DNA of 64,000 bases from the NCBI GenBank assembly GCA_963737745.1, contig CAVTTR010000004.1:124001-188000 (forward strand). Direction: 5' to 3'. A program made the translations under genes and the position numbers. Under the pieces are notes generated by a model that had not been told where the DNA came from, ran no database searches, and saw only the letters and a list, made by a program, of their open reading frames with translations. This document shows, in pieces, positions 38,845-50,850 of this stretch; the stretch's first letter is position 1, and each line of letters opens with the position of its first letter. This DNA comes from Bog-473 sp963737745 (GTDB lineage Bacteria; Actinomycetota; Acidimicrobiia; Acidimicrobiales; RAAP-2).

Positions 38845-41761
38845 TTACGAACAGCCGCTCGTCGTCCCGCAGCTGCCGCAGACGTAGCACGAGCCGGCTC
38901 GCTGCATGGCGTTGCCGCAGCTGTAGCAGTACGGGGCGTCGCGCTGCTCGGCTCGGGCCAGCGGCTTGAGCCCGCGGCCGTCGAGGCCGACTGCCGAGAA
39001 GCGGCTGCATCGGCCGGCGTCGGGTGCAACCGCAGCTGACACCCGGCGTCTGCGCCCAGGCCGTCGTCGATCAGGCCGACCGAGGGCGTTGCCATCTCTT
39101 CGACGCCGGGCAGCGTGGGCTGCATGCGCTCGGAGGTGGAGAGGATGCCGAGCTCGGCCCGCTCCTCGACCGACAGGTAGTCCAGGGCGATCCGGCGGAA
39201 GATGTAGTCCACCAGGCTGGTGGCGATGCGCAGTTCGGGGTCGTCGGTGATACCGGCCGGCTCGAACTTCATGTTGGTGTACTTGCGCACGTAGGTGGCC
39301 AGGGGCACTTGATGCTGCAGGCCCAGGCTCAACGAGATGGAGAAGGCGTCCATGATGCCGGCCAGGGTCGAACCCTGCTTGGAGACGTTGATGAAGACCT
39401 CACCCGGTCGACCGTCCTCGTACTCGCCGACCGTGACGTAGCCCTCGCAGTCGGCCACCCTGAAGGCGAACGTCTTGGAGTTGCGGCGCCGGGGCAGGCG
39501 CTCCCTGATGGCACCCACCACGACCGACTCGGTCTTGCGCTCCTGCTCGTGCAGCAGGGCTGCCTCGAGCTCGGCGATGCGCGCCGCCACGGCACGGTCC
39601 CTGGCTTCGGCCGCCGATCCGGGAGGGGCGATGTCGCCACCCATGATCGCCGCCACGTCAGTCTCCGACGCTGGCCATTTTGGTGGTCGAGAGCGGCTGG
39701 GCCACCTTGCAGTTGTCGCGGTAGATGGCCACCGCCTTGATCCCCAACCGCCAGGCGTCGATGTGCAGTTGCTCCACGTCTTCGACCGTGACGTCTTCGG
39801 GCATGTTGACCGTCTTGGAGATGGCGCCGCTGATGAAGGGCTGCACCGCCCCCATCATGCGGATGTGGCCCGAATAGTGGATGGTGTTGTCGCCCATGGA
39901 GCAGGCGAAGACCGGCAGGTGCTCGGGCGCGATGTGCGGCGCACCGAGGATCGACATGTGCTCGTTGATGTACATGACGATCTCGGCCACCTGGTCCGGC
40001 CCGTAGCCGAGCTTGGCCAGCGCACGGGGGATCGTCTGGTTGACGATCGACATGGTGCCGCCGCCGACCAGCTTCTTGGTCTTGACCAGACCGAGGTCGG
40101 GCTCGACCCCCGTGGTGTCACAGTCCATGAGCAGGCCGATGGTGCCGGTGGGGGCCAACACACTGGCCTGCGAGTTGCGCACGCCGTACTGCTCGGCCAG
40201 CTCCACCGCGTCGTCCCACGATTCCTGGGCGGCCGAGAGCAGCTCGGGCGGCACGACCTCTTCGTCGATGCGCGCCGCTTCGGCCTGGTGCATGCGCAGC
40301 ACCTTGATCATCGCTTCGGAGTTGTCGTGGAAGCCGGCGAACGGACCCATGCGTGCCGCCGTGCGGGCGGACGTGGCATAGGCGTGGCCCGTCAGCAGCG
40401 CCGTGATGGCGGCGGCCCAGGCTCGTCCGGCGTCCGAGTCATAGGGCAGGCCCTGCGCCATGAGCAGCGCGCCCAGGTTGGCGTAGCCGATGCCGAGCTC
40501 GCGGAAGGCCCGGGTGGTTTCGCCGATCTTCGCGCGTCGGGTAGTCGGCGTTGCCGACGATGATCTCCTGCCCGGTGAACATGACGGCGACGCCGGCCTT
40601 GAATCCCTCGACGTCGAATTCGTCGTTTTCGTCAAGGAATTTGAGCAAATTCATGGAGGCCAGGTTGCAGGCCGAGTTGTCGAGGTGAACGTACTCCGAG
40701 CACGGGTTGCTCCCGTTGATCTTCCCGGTCAGCGGCGCCGTGTGCCAGCGGTTGATGGTGGTGTCGTACTGCAGTCCCGGGTCGGCGCACTCCCAGGCCG
40801 AGTGGGCGATCTGGCGGAACAGGTCACGGGCGGGCACGGTGCGGATGACCGAGCCGTCGGTGCGGGCGAGCAGGTCCCAGTCGCGACCGTCGATCACGGC
40901 CTCCATGAACTCGTCGGTGACCCGCACCGAGTTGTTGGCGTTCTGGTACTGCGTCGAGTGGCTGTCCGCCCCGTCGAGGTCCATGTCGAAGCCGGCGTCG
41001 CGCAGGACGCGCGCCTTGCGCTCCTCGATGGCCTTGCACCAGATGAAGTCCTCCACGTCGGGGTGGTCGATGTCGAGGATGACCATTTTGGCGGCACGGC
41101 GGGTCTTGCCACCGGACTTGATGGTGCCGGCCGAGGCGTCGGCGCCGCGCATGAAGCTGACCGGGCCCGAGGCCGTGCCGCCGCCCTTGAGCAGCTCGTG
41201 CGACGAGCGGATCTTCGAGAGGTTCACCCCGGCCCCGGAGCCGCCCTTGAAGATGATGCCCTCCTCCGTGTACCAGTTGAGGATGGAGTCCATCTGGTCC
41301 TCGACGGCCAGGATGAAACAGGCCGACCCCTGCTGCGGCACGCCCGGCACGCCGATGTTGAACCACACCGGGGAGTTGAAGGCCGCCTTCTGGTGGATGA
41401 TCAGATGCTTGAGCTCATGGTTGAAGATCTGGGCCTCTTCGCCGTCGACGAAGTAGCCGTCCTTCAGTCCCCAGGCGGTCAGCGTGTCGGCCACACGGTC
41501 GGCCACCTGCTTGAGCGACCACTCACGCTCACCGGTGTTCAGCGTCCCCCGGAAGTACTTCTGCGCCAGGATGTTGGTGGCGTTCAGGCTCCAGAATTCG
41601 GGGACCTCGACGTCCAGCTGCTCGAAGGCCACCTTGCCGTCCCGGTAGTTGGTGATCCGGGCGTCACGCCGCTCCCAACGCACTTCGTCGTAGGGGTGCA
41701 CACCGGCGGTGGTGAAGTGCCGCCTGATGCCAATTTCGGATCGCTGGGGGGCGATGGCCAT
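38845..41761 (-). CDS. nrdJ: Adenosylcobalamin-dependent ribonucleotide reductase, class II (frameshifted)
   Basis: ATG 41761 follows GAGGAGGATCTC. RHFTTAGVHPYDEVRWERRD starts the chain. GSACFILAVEDQMDSI (first active Cys), GIIFKGGSGAGVNLSKIRSS, NGSNPCSEYVHLDNSACNLA (radical Cys and Glu), APTGTIGLLMDCDTTGVEPD and IKAVAIYRDNCKVAQPL are class II signatures. The C-terminal zinc ribbon PYCYSCGNAMQRAGSCYVCG then CGTTSGCS carries the reducing Cys pair. About 970 residues. It makes dNTPs without oxygen dependence but needs coenzyme B12. Indels lie near 40540, 39660 and 39040. Confidence 0.95.
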
Positions 41762-41886
41762 AATGCTGAGATCCTCCTCGTTGTTCGGGTCTGAGCCGAC
41801 AGCGGCGCCAGCCCCCAAGACTGCGGAACTGGCGTCTCCCGGCGTATGTCATCATCTTGTGCTCGGGAGGGGTACATACAGCCTAA

Positions 41887-41902
41887 CCACAAGATGTAGT
41901 GG
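41887..41902. promoter_or_regulatory. Candidate NrdR box
   Basis: CCACAAGATGTAGTGG is an imperfect 16-bp palindrome inside the larger inverted repeat AACCAC...GTGGTT. It resembles the NrdR consensus (ACACwATATATwGTGT) and sits 126 bp upstream of the nrdJ start. NrdR is the ATP/dATP-sensing repressor of ribonucleotide reductase genes. Its gene is not in this window. Confidence 0.55.
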
Positions 41903-41926
41903 TTGACCCGCCCAAGAGCCACGAGA

Positions 41927-41945
41927 TGCTGTGTTCATTACAGCA
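41927..41945. promoter_or_regulatory. Perfect inverted repeat upstream of nrdJ
   Basis: TGCTGT-gttcatt-ACAGCA has 6-bp perfect arms with a 7-bp spacer. Its centre is about 41 bp from the first box. The overlapping TTACAGCACTGTAGTT (41938-41953) could alternatively be a second, weaker NrdR box about 51 bp, or five helical turns, from the first. Confidence 0.45.
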
Positions 41946-42107
41946 CTGTAGTTACGTCCTTGTCAACGAAAGACTGCCTTCATCGGCGCAGGTCAGGGGC
42001 TGCTCGCGATGGTTAGCGCGTCGGGCCGGCGTCAATGCCCCCTTGCACCCCGGGTTGGTCCGCAGCCACGGCCCGCCGGCCGAGCGCGGTTCACTAGCCT
42101 CCCGCAG

Positions 42108-43717
<1,610 letters not shown>

Positions 43718-43748
43718 CTTCGGGCCAGAGCTTCGAAGAAAGGCGCCC

Positions 43749-44105
43749 ATGACCGAGCAGCATGACGAGGCCTCCCACGATCCCGACCCGGCCCCGGACG
43801 GCGCACTCGACGTCGTGGTGCGTGACAACCCGGAGAGCCAGACCTACGACGCCCTCGTCGGCGACCAGATCGCCGGCACCATGCTGTACGAGATCGAAGG
43901 GCCCCGACTGGTCCTGACCCACACCGCGGTGCAGGAGCGCTTCCAGCACAAAGGAGTGGCCACCACGCTGATCGCAGCCGCCCTGGACGACATCCGGAGA
44001 AAGGGAAAGAAGATCACCATCCTCTGCCCGATCGTCAGGACCTTCATCGACAGCCACCCCGACTACGCCGACCTGGTCGACCCCGAACATCCCGGCGTGA
44101 CGTAA
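43749..44105 (+). CDS. Small GNAT-like N-acetyltransferase (Acetyltransf_CG type)
   Basis: 118 residues. VLTHTAVQERFQHKGVATTL is the acetyl-CoA loop, and KITILCPIVRTFIDSHPDYA then DLV is the signature of the minimal PF14542-type acetyltransferases, with the conserved Cys. Their substrate is unknown. It sits 31 bp after the kinase, probably co-transcribed. The gene is intact. Confidence 0.9.
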   Translation: MTEQHDEASHDPDPAPDGALDVVVRDNPESQTYDALVGDQIAGTMLYEIEGPRLVLTHTAVQERFQHKGVATTLIAAALDDIRRKGKKITILCPIVRTFIDSHPDYADLVDPEHPGVT

Positions 44106-44143
44106 CGAGATGACGAAGAGAAATAAAGAAAGCTTTTCCTTGT

Positions 44144-44149
44144 TATAAT
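44144..44149 (+). promoter_or_regulatory. Candidate -10 element (TATAAT)
   Basis: A perfect TATAAT lies in an unusually AT-rich patch (44120-44150) 42 bp upstream of the SDR start. No convincing -35 hexamer stands 16-18 bp before it. It is a plausible vegetative promoter for the SDR-QueA-HTH gene run. Confidence 0.4.
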
Positions 44150-44190
44150 CACTCGAGACGAGCATTTCTCGTTCGGGAAGGTGGTCCACC

Positions 44191-44909
44191 ATGAGCGTGG
44201 CAATCGTGACAGGGGCATCTCGGGGGCTCGGGCAGGCACTGGCGGAGGGGCTGGTCAGAGCGGGCTGGTCGCTGGTCATCGACGGCCGCGATCCGACCGC
44301 CCTCGAGGCCAGCAGCGGCCGGGCTCGCACCCGCTGCTCGCCCCCGGCGGCACCGTCCGGGCCCTGGCCGGCGACATCACCGACGCCGCACATCGCCAAG
44401 CCCTCGTCGCCGCGGCGGCCGAGCTCGGTGGGCTCGATCTCCTCGTCAACAACGCCGGCACCCTCGGCACGTCGCCCCTCCCCGTCGTTGGCGCGTATCC
44501 CCTGGACGACCTCCGGGTGGCACTCGAGGTCAACGTCGTGGCACCCCTGGGCCTGACCCAGGCCGCCCTCCCGCTGCTGACCTCGTCGCCACACCCCCGC
44601 CTGCTCAACATCACCTCGGACGCCGCCGTCGAGGCCTACGAAGGCTGGGGCGGCTACGGCGCCGGCAAGGCGGCCCTCGAACACCTCGGTGCGGTGCTCG
44701 CCGTCGAGTATCCCTCGGTCACCGTGTGGTCGGTCGACCCCGGCGACCTCCGCACCGCCATGCACCAGGAGGCGTTCCCGGGCGAGGACATCTCCGACCG
44801 GCCCGAACCGGCGTCCGTGGTCCCGGCCTTCCTCGCCCTGATCAACAGCGACCGCCCGAGCGGCCGCTACCGGGCCAGCGAGCTCGTCGGCGCCGGAGTA
44901 CCGGCATGA
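44191..44909 (+). CDS. Short-chain dehydrogenase/reductase (frameshifted)
   Basis: MSVAIVTGASRGLGQALAEG contains the TGxxxGxG motif. After one indel near 44330, VRALAGDITDAAHRQALV, DLLVNNAGTLGTSPLP (NNAG), LLNITSDAA (catalytic Ser) and GWGGYGAGKAALEHL (Tyr and Lys) follow. SVDPGDLRTAMHQEAFPGED is typical of the LRTxM(H) group of actinobacterial SDRs. About 240 residues. The substrate is unknown. Ribosome site GGGAAGGTGG. Confidence 0.9.
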
Positions 44910-44943
44910 CGCCGGCCGCGGCACGGCGACCGTCAGCACCGTG

Positions 44944-46015
44944 ATGACAGGGCCCCGCCCGTCCCTCCCCGAGTTGCACCCGCTTGTCGTTCACCCTGCC
45001 GCCCGAGCTCGAGGCGCCCTCACCGCCGGAGCGTCGCGGCATGACCCGCGACTCGGTGCGCATGCTCGTGGCCTACAAGTCGGACGGCCCGCTGGTGCAC
45101 TCGCACTTCTCCGAGCTGCCCCGCTTCCTCGACGAGGGCGACCTCGTCGTGCTCAACACCTCGGGCACGTTGGCGGCAGAAGTCGACGGCACCGGTCGCC
45201 GACGGGGACGCCGTGCAGGTGCACCTGTCGACCCAGCTCCCCGCCGGCTTGTGGACGGTGGAGGTGCGCAAGGATGGCGAGGCATTCCTGGCGGCCGAGG
45301 CCGGGAGCGACACATTGAGCTGGCGGGCGGCGGCTGCGTCCGCCTGCTCACGCCGTACTCACCGGGTCCGGGCGGCCTCGGCGTGCGCTTGTGGGTCGCC
45401 CTGATCGACACGCCCGAGACGCTGCACACCTACCTGGCCCGCCACGGACGCCCCATCCGCTACGGCTACGTGCAAGGCGACTTTCCGCTTTCGCTCTATC
45501 AGAACGTCTACGTCACCGAGCCGGGATCGGCCGAGATGCCGAGCGCCGGCAGGCCGTTCACGCCGGAGGTCCTGACCCGCTTGGTGGCCAAGGGCGTAGG
45601 CGTCGCTCCCCTGCTCCTGCACACCGGCGTGGCCTCGCTCGAGGCCAGCGAGCCGCCGTACGCCGAGTACTTCCGAGTCTCCTCGGCCACGGCGCACCGG
45701 GTCAACGACACCCGGCGGCGCGGCGGGCGGGTGGTGGCCATCGGCACCACCGTGGTCCGCGCCCTCGAGTCGGTGGTCGACGAGCACGGCCACGTGCACC
45801 CCGGAGACGGCTGGACGCAGACCGTGGTCTCACCCGAGCACCCGGTGCGTTCCATCGACGCCTTCCTGACCGGGTGGCACGAGCCCGAGGCATCGCACCT
45901 GGCCATGCTCGAGGCCATCGCGGGTCGCCCGCTCCTCGAGGCCTCGTACGCCGCCGCCCTCGACGAGGGCTACCTGTGGCACGAGTTCGGCGACGTGCAC
46001 CTGATCCTGCCATGA
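44944..46015 (+). CDS. QueA-like S-adenosylmethionine:tRNA ribosyltransferase-isomerase (frameshifted)
   Basis: It starts MTGPRPSLPELHPL, then in another frame SFTLPPELEAPSPPERRG, RDSVRMLVAYKSDG and EGDLVVLNTSGTLAAEV (QueA N-terminal strand). Later YGYVQGDFPLSLYQNVYVTE, PSAGRPFTPEVL (QueA has PTAGLHF), VSSATAHRVN, RVVAIGTTVVRALES, DAFLTGWHEPEASHLAMLEA and EFGDVHLILP. The usual LHVG/GTF segment is altered (LLLHTGVASLEASE), and no other queuosine gene is near, so the exact reaction is uncertain. The stop overlaps the next start (ATGA). Confidence 0.82.
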
Positions 46016-46716
46016 GCGACTCCCCGCTGCGACACGCTGCCGACGACGCGCCGGGCCATCCTCAACCTGCTCAAGCGGCAAGGGCCCTTGGCGGCCAATG
46101 CGGTGGCGCAGCGCCCTCGGCCTCACCCCGGCCGCCATGCGCATGCAGCTGGTCCGCCTCGAAGAGGACGGGCTGCTTGGCGCGCGACGACGTCGGCGGA
46201 GCCGACGGCGGCGCCGGCGCGGCCGCCCGTCGCACCGTCTACACGCTCACCGCGGCGGCCGAGGCCCTCTACCCGAAGCGCTACGGCGACCTCACCACCG
46301 AGCTGCTCGGCTACCTCGGGGGACCCGACGGCGAGCAGGTGGACGAGCTGTTCGAGCGCCGGCGCCGGCGCCGGGTCGACGGCGCCCGCCCGCGGCTGGC
46401 CAACCTCTCCTTCGACGAGCAGGTGGCGGCGCTCGCCGCCATTTTGGACGAGGACGGCTACCTGGCCGACGCCGACGAAGCAGGAGGACGGGAGCTGGCT
46501 CATCACCGAGCACAACTGCGCCATCCTCACCGTGGCACACGGCTTCTCCCAGGCCTGCTCGAGCGAGCTCTCGTTCATCCGCGATGCCCTGCCCGGGCGC
46601 CACGGTGGAGCGGGTGGCGCATCTCATGGACGGCGCCCACGTCTGCGCCTACCGCGTCACGCCCCTCGAAGACGTGGACGCAACGTTGGGTGGCGACCGG
46701 AGTGCTTACGGCGTAG
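46012..46716 (+). CDS. HTH regulator with Cys-rich C-terminus (SufR-like, frameshifted)
   Basis: Reconstructed: RRAILNLLKRQGPLAANAVA, RLGLTPAAMRMQLVRLEEDG (winged helix), RRTVYTLTAAAEALYPKRYG, then EHNCAILTVAHGFSQACSSE and MDGAHVCAYRVTPLED. The three Cys with this spacing resemble the Fe-S ligands of SufR-type repressors. It could sense iron-sulfur or redox status. The last codons overlap the convergent ACT gene by 11 bp, and the stop may be displaced by an indel. No suf genes are in the window. Confidence 0.75.
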   Translation: MSDSPLRHAADDAPGHPQPAQAARALGGQCGGAAPSASPRPPCACSWSASKRTGCLARDDVGGADGGAGAAARRTVYTLTAAAEALYPKRYGDLTTELLGYLGGPDGEQVDELFERRRRRRVDGARPRLANLSFDEQVAALAAILDEDGYLADADEAGGRELAHHRAQLRHPHRGTRLLPGLLERALVHPRCPARAPRWSGWRISWTAPTSAPTASRPSKTWTQRWVATGVLTA

Positions 46717-46957
46717 CGGCCATCGGGGCGATGTCGAGCACCACCGCGCCGTCGACTTCGTGGATCTCGTTGCGCAGCAGCTCGACCAGGTGCTCGCCGC
46801 CGAGCTCGATCACGAACTCGTCCACGGCGTTGCCGTCCACGCGCTCGAGGATGTGGATGGCGACGATGTCCCCGCCCACCGCTCCGATGCGGCTGGCCAC
46901 CAACCCCAGCGCGCCCGGGCGATCGGGCAAGGCGATGCGAACGAGGTATCCGGCCAT
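46706..46957 (-). CDS. ACT-domain protein
   Basis: 83 residues, a single ACT domain: MAGYLVRIALPDRPGALGLV with the Gly-Ala-Leu turn, RIGAVGGDIVAIHILERVDG and AVDEFVIELGGEHLVELLRN. ACT domains bind amino acids and regulate enzymes; here it stands alone. It is the last gene of the minus-strand run starting near 54.4 kb. Confidence 0.88.
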   Translation of the reverse strand: MAGYLVRIALPDRPGALGLVASRIGAVGGDIVAIHILERVDGNAVDEFVIELGGEHLVELLRNEIHEVDGAVVLDIAPMAATP

Positions 46958-47025
46958 GGCGCAGAGGCTAGGCGATCAATGTAAACAGGCTGTTTCGGAC
47001 GGTGCGCACGGAGGCTCGGCGCATC

Positions 47026-47712
47026 TCAGCGCGCCGCCGCGGCCGGCCGTGACGGCACGTACTCGTCGACGTAATCACGCTCGGAGAGGCGGGCGATCTC
47101 GTGCATGAGGCGATCGGTGAAGGCTCGGCACTGGGTGTGGTCGTGCCCCTCCAGCGGATCGTCGGGATTGAGCCGGGGGCGGCATCTCCATGGGCTGGCC
47201 GAAGCGGATCGTCACGCGCTTGAAGGGGCGCATGAACTTCGAATTCAACCGGCTGCACCTCGACGGTGCCGACCACGCCGACCGGGATGATCGGCACACC
47301 GCACTCACGCGAGAGCCGGGTCACGCCCGTGCGGCCCTTGTGCACGTACGCGTCGAGCGTGCGTGTCCCTTCGGGATAGAGGCAGAGGACGCGACCCTTC
47401 CCGAGCACGTCGGTCCGCGCCGTCTCGAGCGCCCGCTCGCTCTCGCTCCCCCCGCCGCGGCGAATCGGGATCTGCCCGGCGGCCCGGAAGAACCAGGCGG
47501 TCTTCTTGGAGTCGAAATACTCCGCCTTGGCCAAGAAGGTGACCTTGCGGGCTACGACGAGGGGGATGAAGAACGAATCGCAAAAGGACTGGTGGTTGGC
47601 CGCCAGCACGGCTGGCCCTTCCCTGGGGATGTTCTCCCGTCCCTTCGACCTTGATCCGCCAGAGCAGGAAGAAGATCGGACTGAGCAATCCCTTGAGCAC
47701 CCAGTACGCCAC
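47026..47712 (-). CDS. 1-acyl-sn-glycerol-3-phosphate acyltransferase (PlsC-like, frameshifted)
   Basis: GTG 47712: VAYWVLKGLLSPIFFLLWRI (membrane segment). VLAANHQSFCDSFFIPLVVA has an HxxxxD-type catalytic motif as HQSFCD, with FRAAGQIPIRRGGGSESERA and LCLYPEGTRTLDAYVHKG (PEGTR). GVPIIPVGVVGTVEV follows, and after an indel IRFGQPMEMP and RDYVDEYVPSRPA. It would acylate lysophosphatidate in phospholipid synthesis. Genes beside PimB'-like, SRPBCC and ROK genes in other actinobacteria include such an acyltransferase. Confidence 0.9.
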
Positions 47713-47792
47713 GAGGCCAACGTAGTCCCGACCCCGGCGTTCCGTCCGGGCGCGAGGCCCCGACCAGCGTTGTCCTGAACGTCGAGGGCCGG

Positions 47793-49009
47793 TCAGCCCA
47801 GCTTGGTCAGGGCGCCGCGCAGGTTGCGCACGGCCTGGCCGATGCGCTGCTCGTTCTCGATGAGGGCGAAGCGCACGTGGCCGTCACCGCCCGGGCCGAA
47901 GCCGACGCCGGGTGACGTGGCGACGTCGGCCTCTTTGACCAGATACTTGGCGAACTCGAGCGATCCCATCTCGCGATAGGGCTCGGGAATCGGGGCCCAG
48001 ACGAACATGGTCCCCTTCGGCGGCACAAGATGCCAGCCGATGCGATTGAGGCCGTCGCACAGCGTGTCGCGACGGGACTTGTAGATCTTGTTGATCACCT
48101 TGGGATAGTCCGGGGCCTCGTTCATGGCCACGATGGCGGCGATCTGAATGGGCTGGAAGGTGCCGTAGTCGAGATACGTCTTCAGCTTGGTCAGCGCCTG
48201 CACGATCTCGCGGTTCCCGACCACGAAGCCGACCCGCCAGCCGGCCATGGAGAACGACTTGGTCATGGTGTAGAGCTCGACCGCCACGTCCTTGGCCCCG
48301 GGCACCTGCAGGATCGACGGCGGGTCGTAGCCGTCGAACCCGATGTCGGCGTAGGCGAAGTCGTGCACCAGGATGACTTCGTGCTCACGGGCGAAGGCAA
48401 CCAGCCGCTCCATGAAGGAGAGGTCGACGCAGGCCGTGGTCGGGTTGTGGGGGAACGAGAGCACGATGACCCGGGGCTTGGGCCACGACTCCTCCCAGGC
48501 GTGCATCAAGCCGTCGAAGAAGTCGTCGCCGGGGTCGGGAGCGCCGGTCCCGTCGACGTCGACCGAGGGCCCGTTGAGCGGGACCTGGCGCACGTCGGCG
48601 CCGGCGAAGAGCGGGCCCCAGATGTGGATCGGGTACGACGGGGACGGCACCAATGCGGTGTCGCCCGGGCCGACCAGGACCCACATCAGATGCGAGAACC
48701 CCTCCTTGGCCCCGATGGTGGTGACGACCTCGGTGTCGGGGTCGAGCTCCACGCCGAACTTGCGCAGGTAGAGGTCGGTGATGGCGCTGCGCAGCTTGGG
48801 AATGCCCCGCGAGGCCGAGTAGCGGTGGTTGCGCGGGTTGTGGGCCGCCTCGGCCAGCTTCTCCACGGCCACGTCGGGCGAGGGCAGGTCCGGGTTGCCG
48901 AACCCGAGGTCGATCACGTCGCAGGCCGGCTCGCCGGGCTTCGTCCCTCATCGTTGTTGATGGTGGCGAAGACGTAGGGCGGCAGACCGTTGATCCGGCG
49001 GAACTCCAT
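47793..49009 (-). CDS. PLP-dependent class I/II aminotransferase (AlaA-like, frameshift near N-terminus)
   Basis: ATG 49009 (MEFRRINGLPPYVFATINND); one indel near 48935 then VIDLGFGNPDLPSPDVAVEK. RYSASRGIPKLRSAIT, VVTTIGAKEGFSHLMWVLVG, SFPHNPTTACVDLSFME (Asn ligand), VHDFAYADIGFDGY (Asp, Tyr) and YTMTKSFSMAGWRVGFVVGN (PLP Lys) are all present. It resembles actinobacterial alanine/aspartate-type transaminases. Size about 405 residues. It begins 10 bp after the LLM gene. Confidence 0.93.
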
Positions 49010-49018
49010 CTGGCAAGT

Positions 49019-49797
49019 CTACGACCCGGCCCCAGGCCCGCCCGACGATGCTCGCTGAGCCTCTCAGGGGCCTCGACGGCACGGGCGGCGGCGACCAGGG
49101 CGACCGGGTCGATCGGTGTGGCGAAGATCACCCAGGTGGCGCCCGCCTGGGCCAGAGCGCCGCACCGTCTCGCGCAGGACCGACTCGTCCTTGGGCGGCG
49201 GGCCGCCCCAGGTCACCTCGACGCGCCGCCGGCCCCTGCGCGCGGTCGGCCACGAGGGTCGGGTCGGCATCCCAGACGTTGAGCGCGGCCCCGGCCGCCA
49301 GCGACTCTTCGATCCGGGCCGCCGCGCCACCGGCCAGCCACACCGTGAGACCCCGCGCGCGCAGGGCGCGGGCCAGATCGACCATGTCGCTGCGTCGCTC
49401 GGCCGCGGAGCGGGAAGGGAATGCCGTAGGCCAGGTTCTCGGCCTCGCTCAGCCGATCCCCGGTGCCCAATCCGGCGATGACCCGGCCCGGCGCCAGGTG
49501 GGCCAGTGCGGTGAACTGGTCCAGCAGCACGGCGTTGGGCACCAGGCCCGTCCGGGCCACCAGCGTCCCGAAGAACGGCCCACCGCCGGGGCTCGGCGGC
49601 CCTGGCGTACCGAGGCGGCGAGGGTGGCCAGTATCGGGAACGGGGCCAGCGCCGGGCGATCCGGCTGGCCGATGGGCCAGAGATGGTCGTAGCAGAACAC
49701 GCCGTCCACGCCGGCGGCCAAGGCCCGGTGGGCCACCGCGAAGCGCATCGTCGGGCGTGTCCCTGAACGTCGGCAACACGATGCCGGTCCGGATCAC
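49019..49797 (-). CDS. LLM-class flavin (F420)-dependent oxidoreductase, short (frameshifted)
   Basis: GTG 49797 overlaps the ROK stop. VIRTGIVLPTFRDTPDDALA, GVDGVFCYDHLWPIGQPDRP, GTLVARTGLVPNAVLLDQFT and GRVIAGLGTGDRLSEAENLA are typical of the luciferase-like fold. Later TVWLAGGAAARIEESLAAGA and ATPIDPVALVAAARAVEAPE occur in other frames. The end is placed at TAG 49019, 10 bp before the aminotransferase start. At about 255 residues it is shorter than most LLM proteins (about 300). The substrate is unknown. Confidence 0.8.
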
Positions 49798-50850
49798 CGA
49801 GCGTCGATCACCCCAAGCCCCCCGGCTCGCCCTCCCAGCGCGGCCCCCACCGCGCCGGCACGCTCGCCGAACGCGGCCGGCGACGATGACCGTCTCCGGG
49901 TCGGGTCGTCCCGCCCTCGACCAGCTCGGCGAAGGCGCGACGGGTGGCATCGAGGAGGAGATCCCCGACGCCGACCAGCCCGCCGCCCAGGACGAAGCAT
50001 TCGGGGTCGAGCACGCTGGCCAGGTTGGCCAGTCCGAAGCCGACCCACCATCCGACCTCTTCCACCACCCGCCGTGCGTCGGCGTCGCCGTGCAGGGCGG
50101 CCGCCGTCACGTCCTCGCCCCGCACGCTCTCGGGATCTCCGCCCGAGCGAGCGACCACCCCGGGCAACCTGCCGGCCAGCGCCGCCTCCCGGGCCAGAAG
50201 GCCCAGTCCGCCCCCCGAGGCGTAGCGCTCCCAGCAGCCGCGGCGCCCGCACGGACACGGCGGCCCGGCCGGGTCGACCACCATGTGGCCGATTTCGCCG
50301 GCGAAGCCGTGGCGCGCCCACCTGGACCTGCCCGTCGACGACCATCCCGCCCCCGATCCCGGTGCCCGAGCGTGACCATGACCACGTGGCCGATAGCCCT
50401 GGGCCGCACCGAGCCGGTGCTCGGCCAGCACGGCGAAGTTGGCGTCGTTCTCGATCACGATCCGGCGACCGGCCAGGCGCTCGCCGATGAGGACCCTCCA
50501 GTCCACCCCTTGGCCCTGGGGGAGGTTGGGCGAGAAGCGCAGGCGGCCCTGGCGGTCGACCATGCCGGGGGCCCCGACACCGATCGGGCGCGTCGGTCCG
50601 GCACCGGTTGCCGTCACCGCATCGAGTTGCGCCACCACCTCGACGACCGCATCGGCGACCGCGGTCGCTTCTGCCTCGGTGCCGCGACGAGGTCTCGTCC
50701 GCCCTGGTCTGGCCTCGGGGGGTGGCCACCCGCACTTCGGCCACGACATTGTCGCGCCGCGTCGAGGGCGACCCCGAGGACCTTGGTGCCACCGATGTCG
50801 ACCCCGAACGCCACGCTCGGCGTCGGCGACGAGCCGGCGGCCGGCGTCAT
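49794..50850 (-). CDS. ROK family kinase, probable glucokinase (frameshifted)
   Basis: ATG 50850: VAFGVDIGGTKVLGVALD (ATP motif). After an indel GVGAPGMVDRQGRLRFSPNL, GERLAGRRIVIENDANFAVL (catalytic Asp), then FAGEIGHMVVDPAGPPCPCG and RRGCWERYASG, the ROK zinc-binding CxCGxxGCxE. ANLASVLDPECFVLGGGLVG completes it. It would phosphorylate glucose with ATP. Its ATG overlaps the SRPBCC stop (ATGA) and its stop overlaps the LLM GTG, so the three are translationally coupled. Confidence 0.92.

Larger units (their letters stand above)
41762..42107. promoter_or_regulatory. Divergent nrdJ / FGGY-kinase promoter region, 346 bp
   Basis: A non-coding stretch between two divergent genes. The nrdJ-proximal half is AT-richer than its surroundings and holds two palindromic elements, described separately. 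No cobalamin-riboswitch box was found by eye despite the B12-dependent enzyme. The kinase-proximal half is GC-rich with no clear ribosome site. Confidence 0.6.

Noticed and set aside
40490..41794. A 434-codon plus-strand open frame
   Set aside because: Antisense shadow of nrdJ, which has unmistakable active-site motifs on the other strand.
41762..42107. Cobalamin riboswitch upstream of nrdJ
   Set aside because: No B12-box-like core or extended paired structure was visible; the palindromes look like protein-binding sites.
48030..48977. A 315-codon plus-strand open frame
   Set aside because: Antisense shadow of the PLP aminotransferase.
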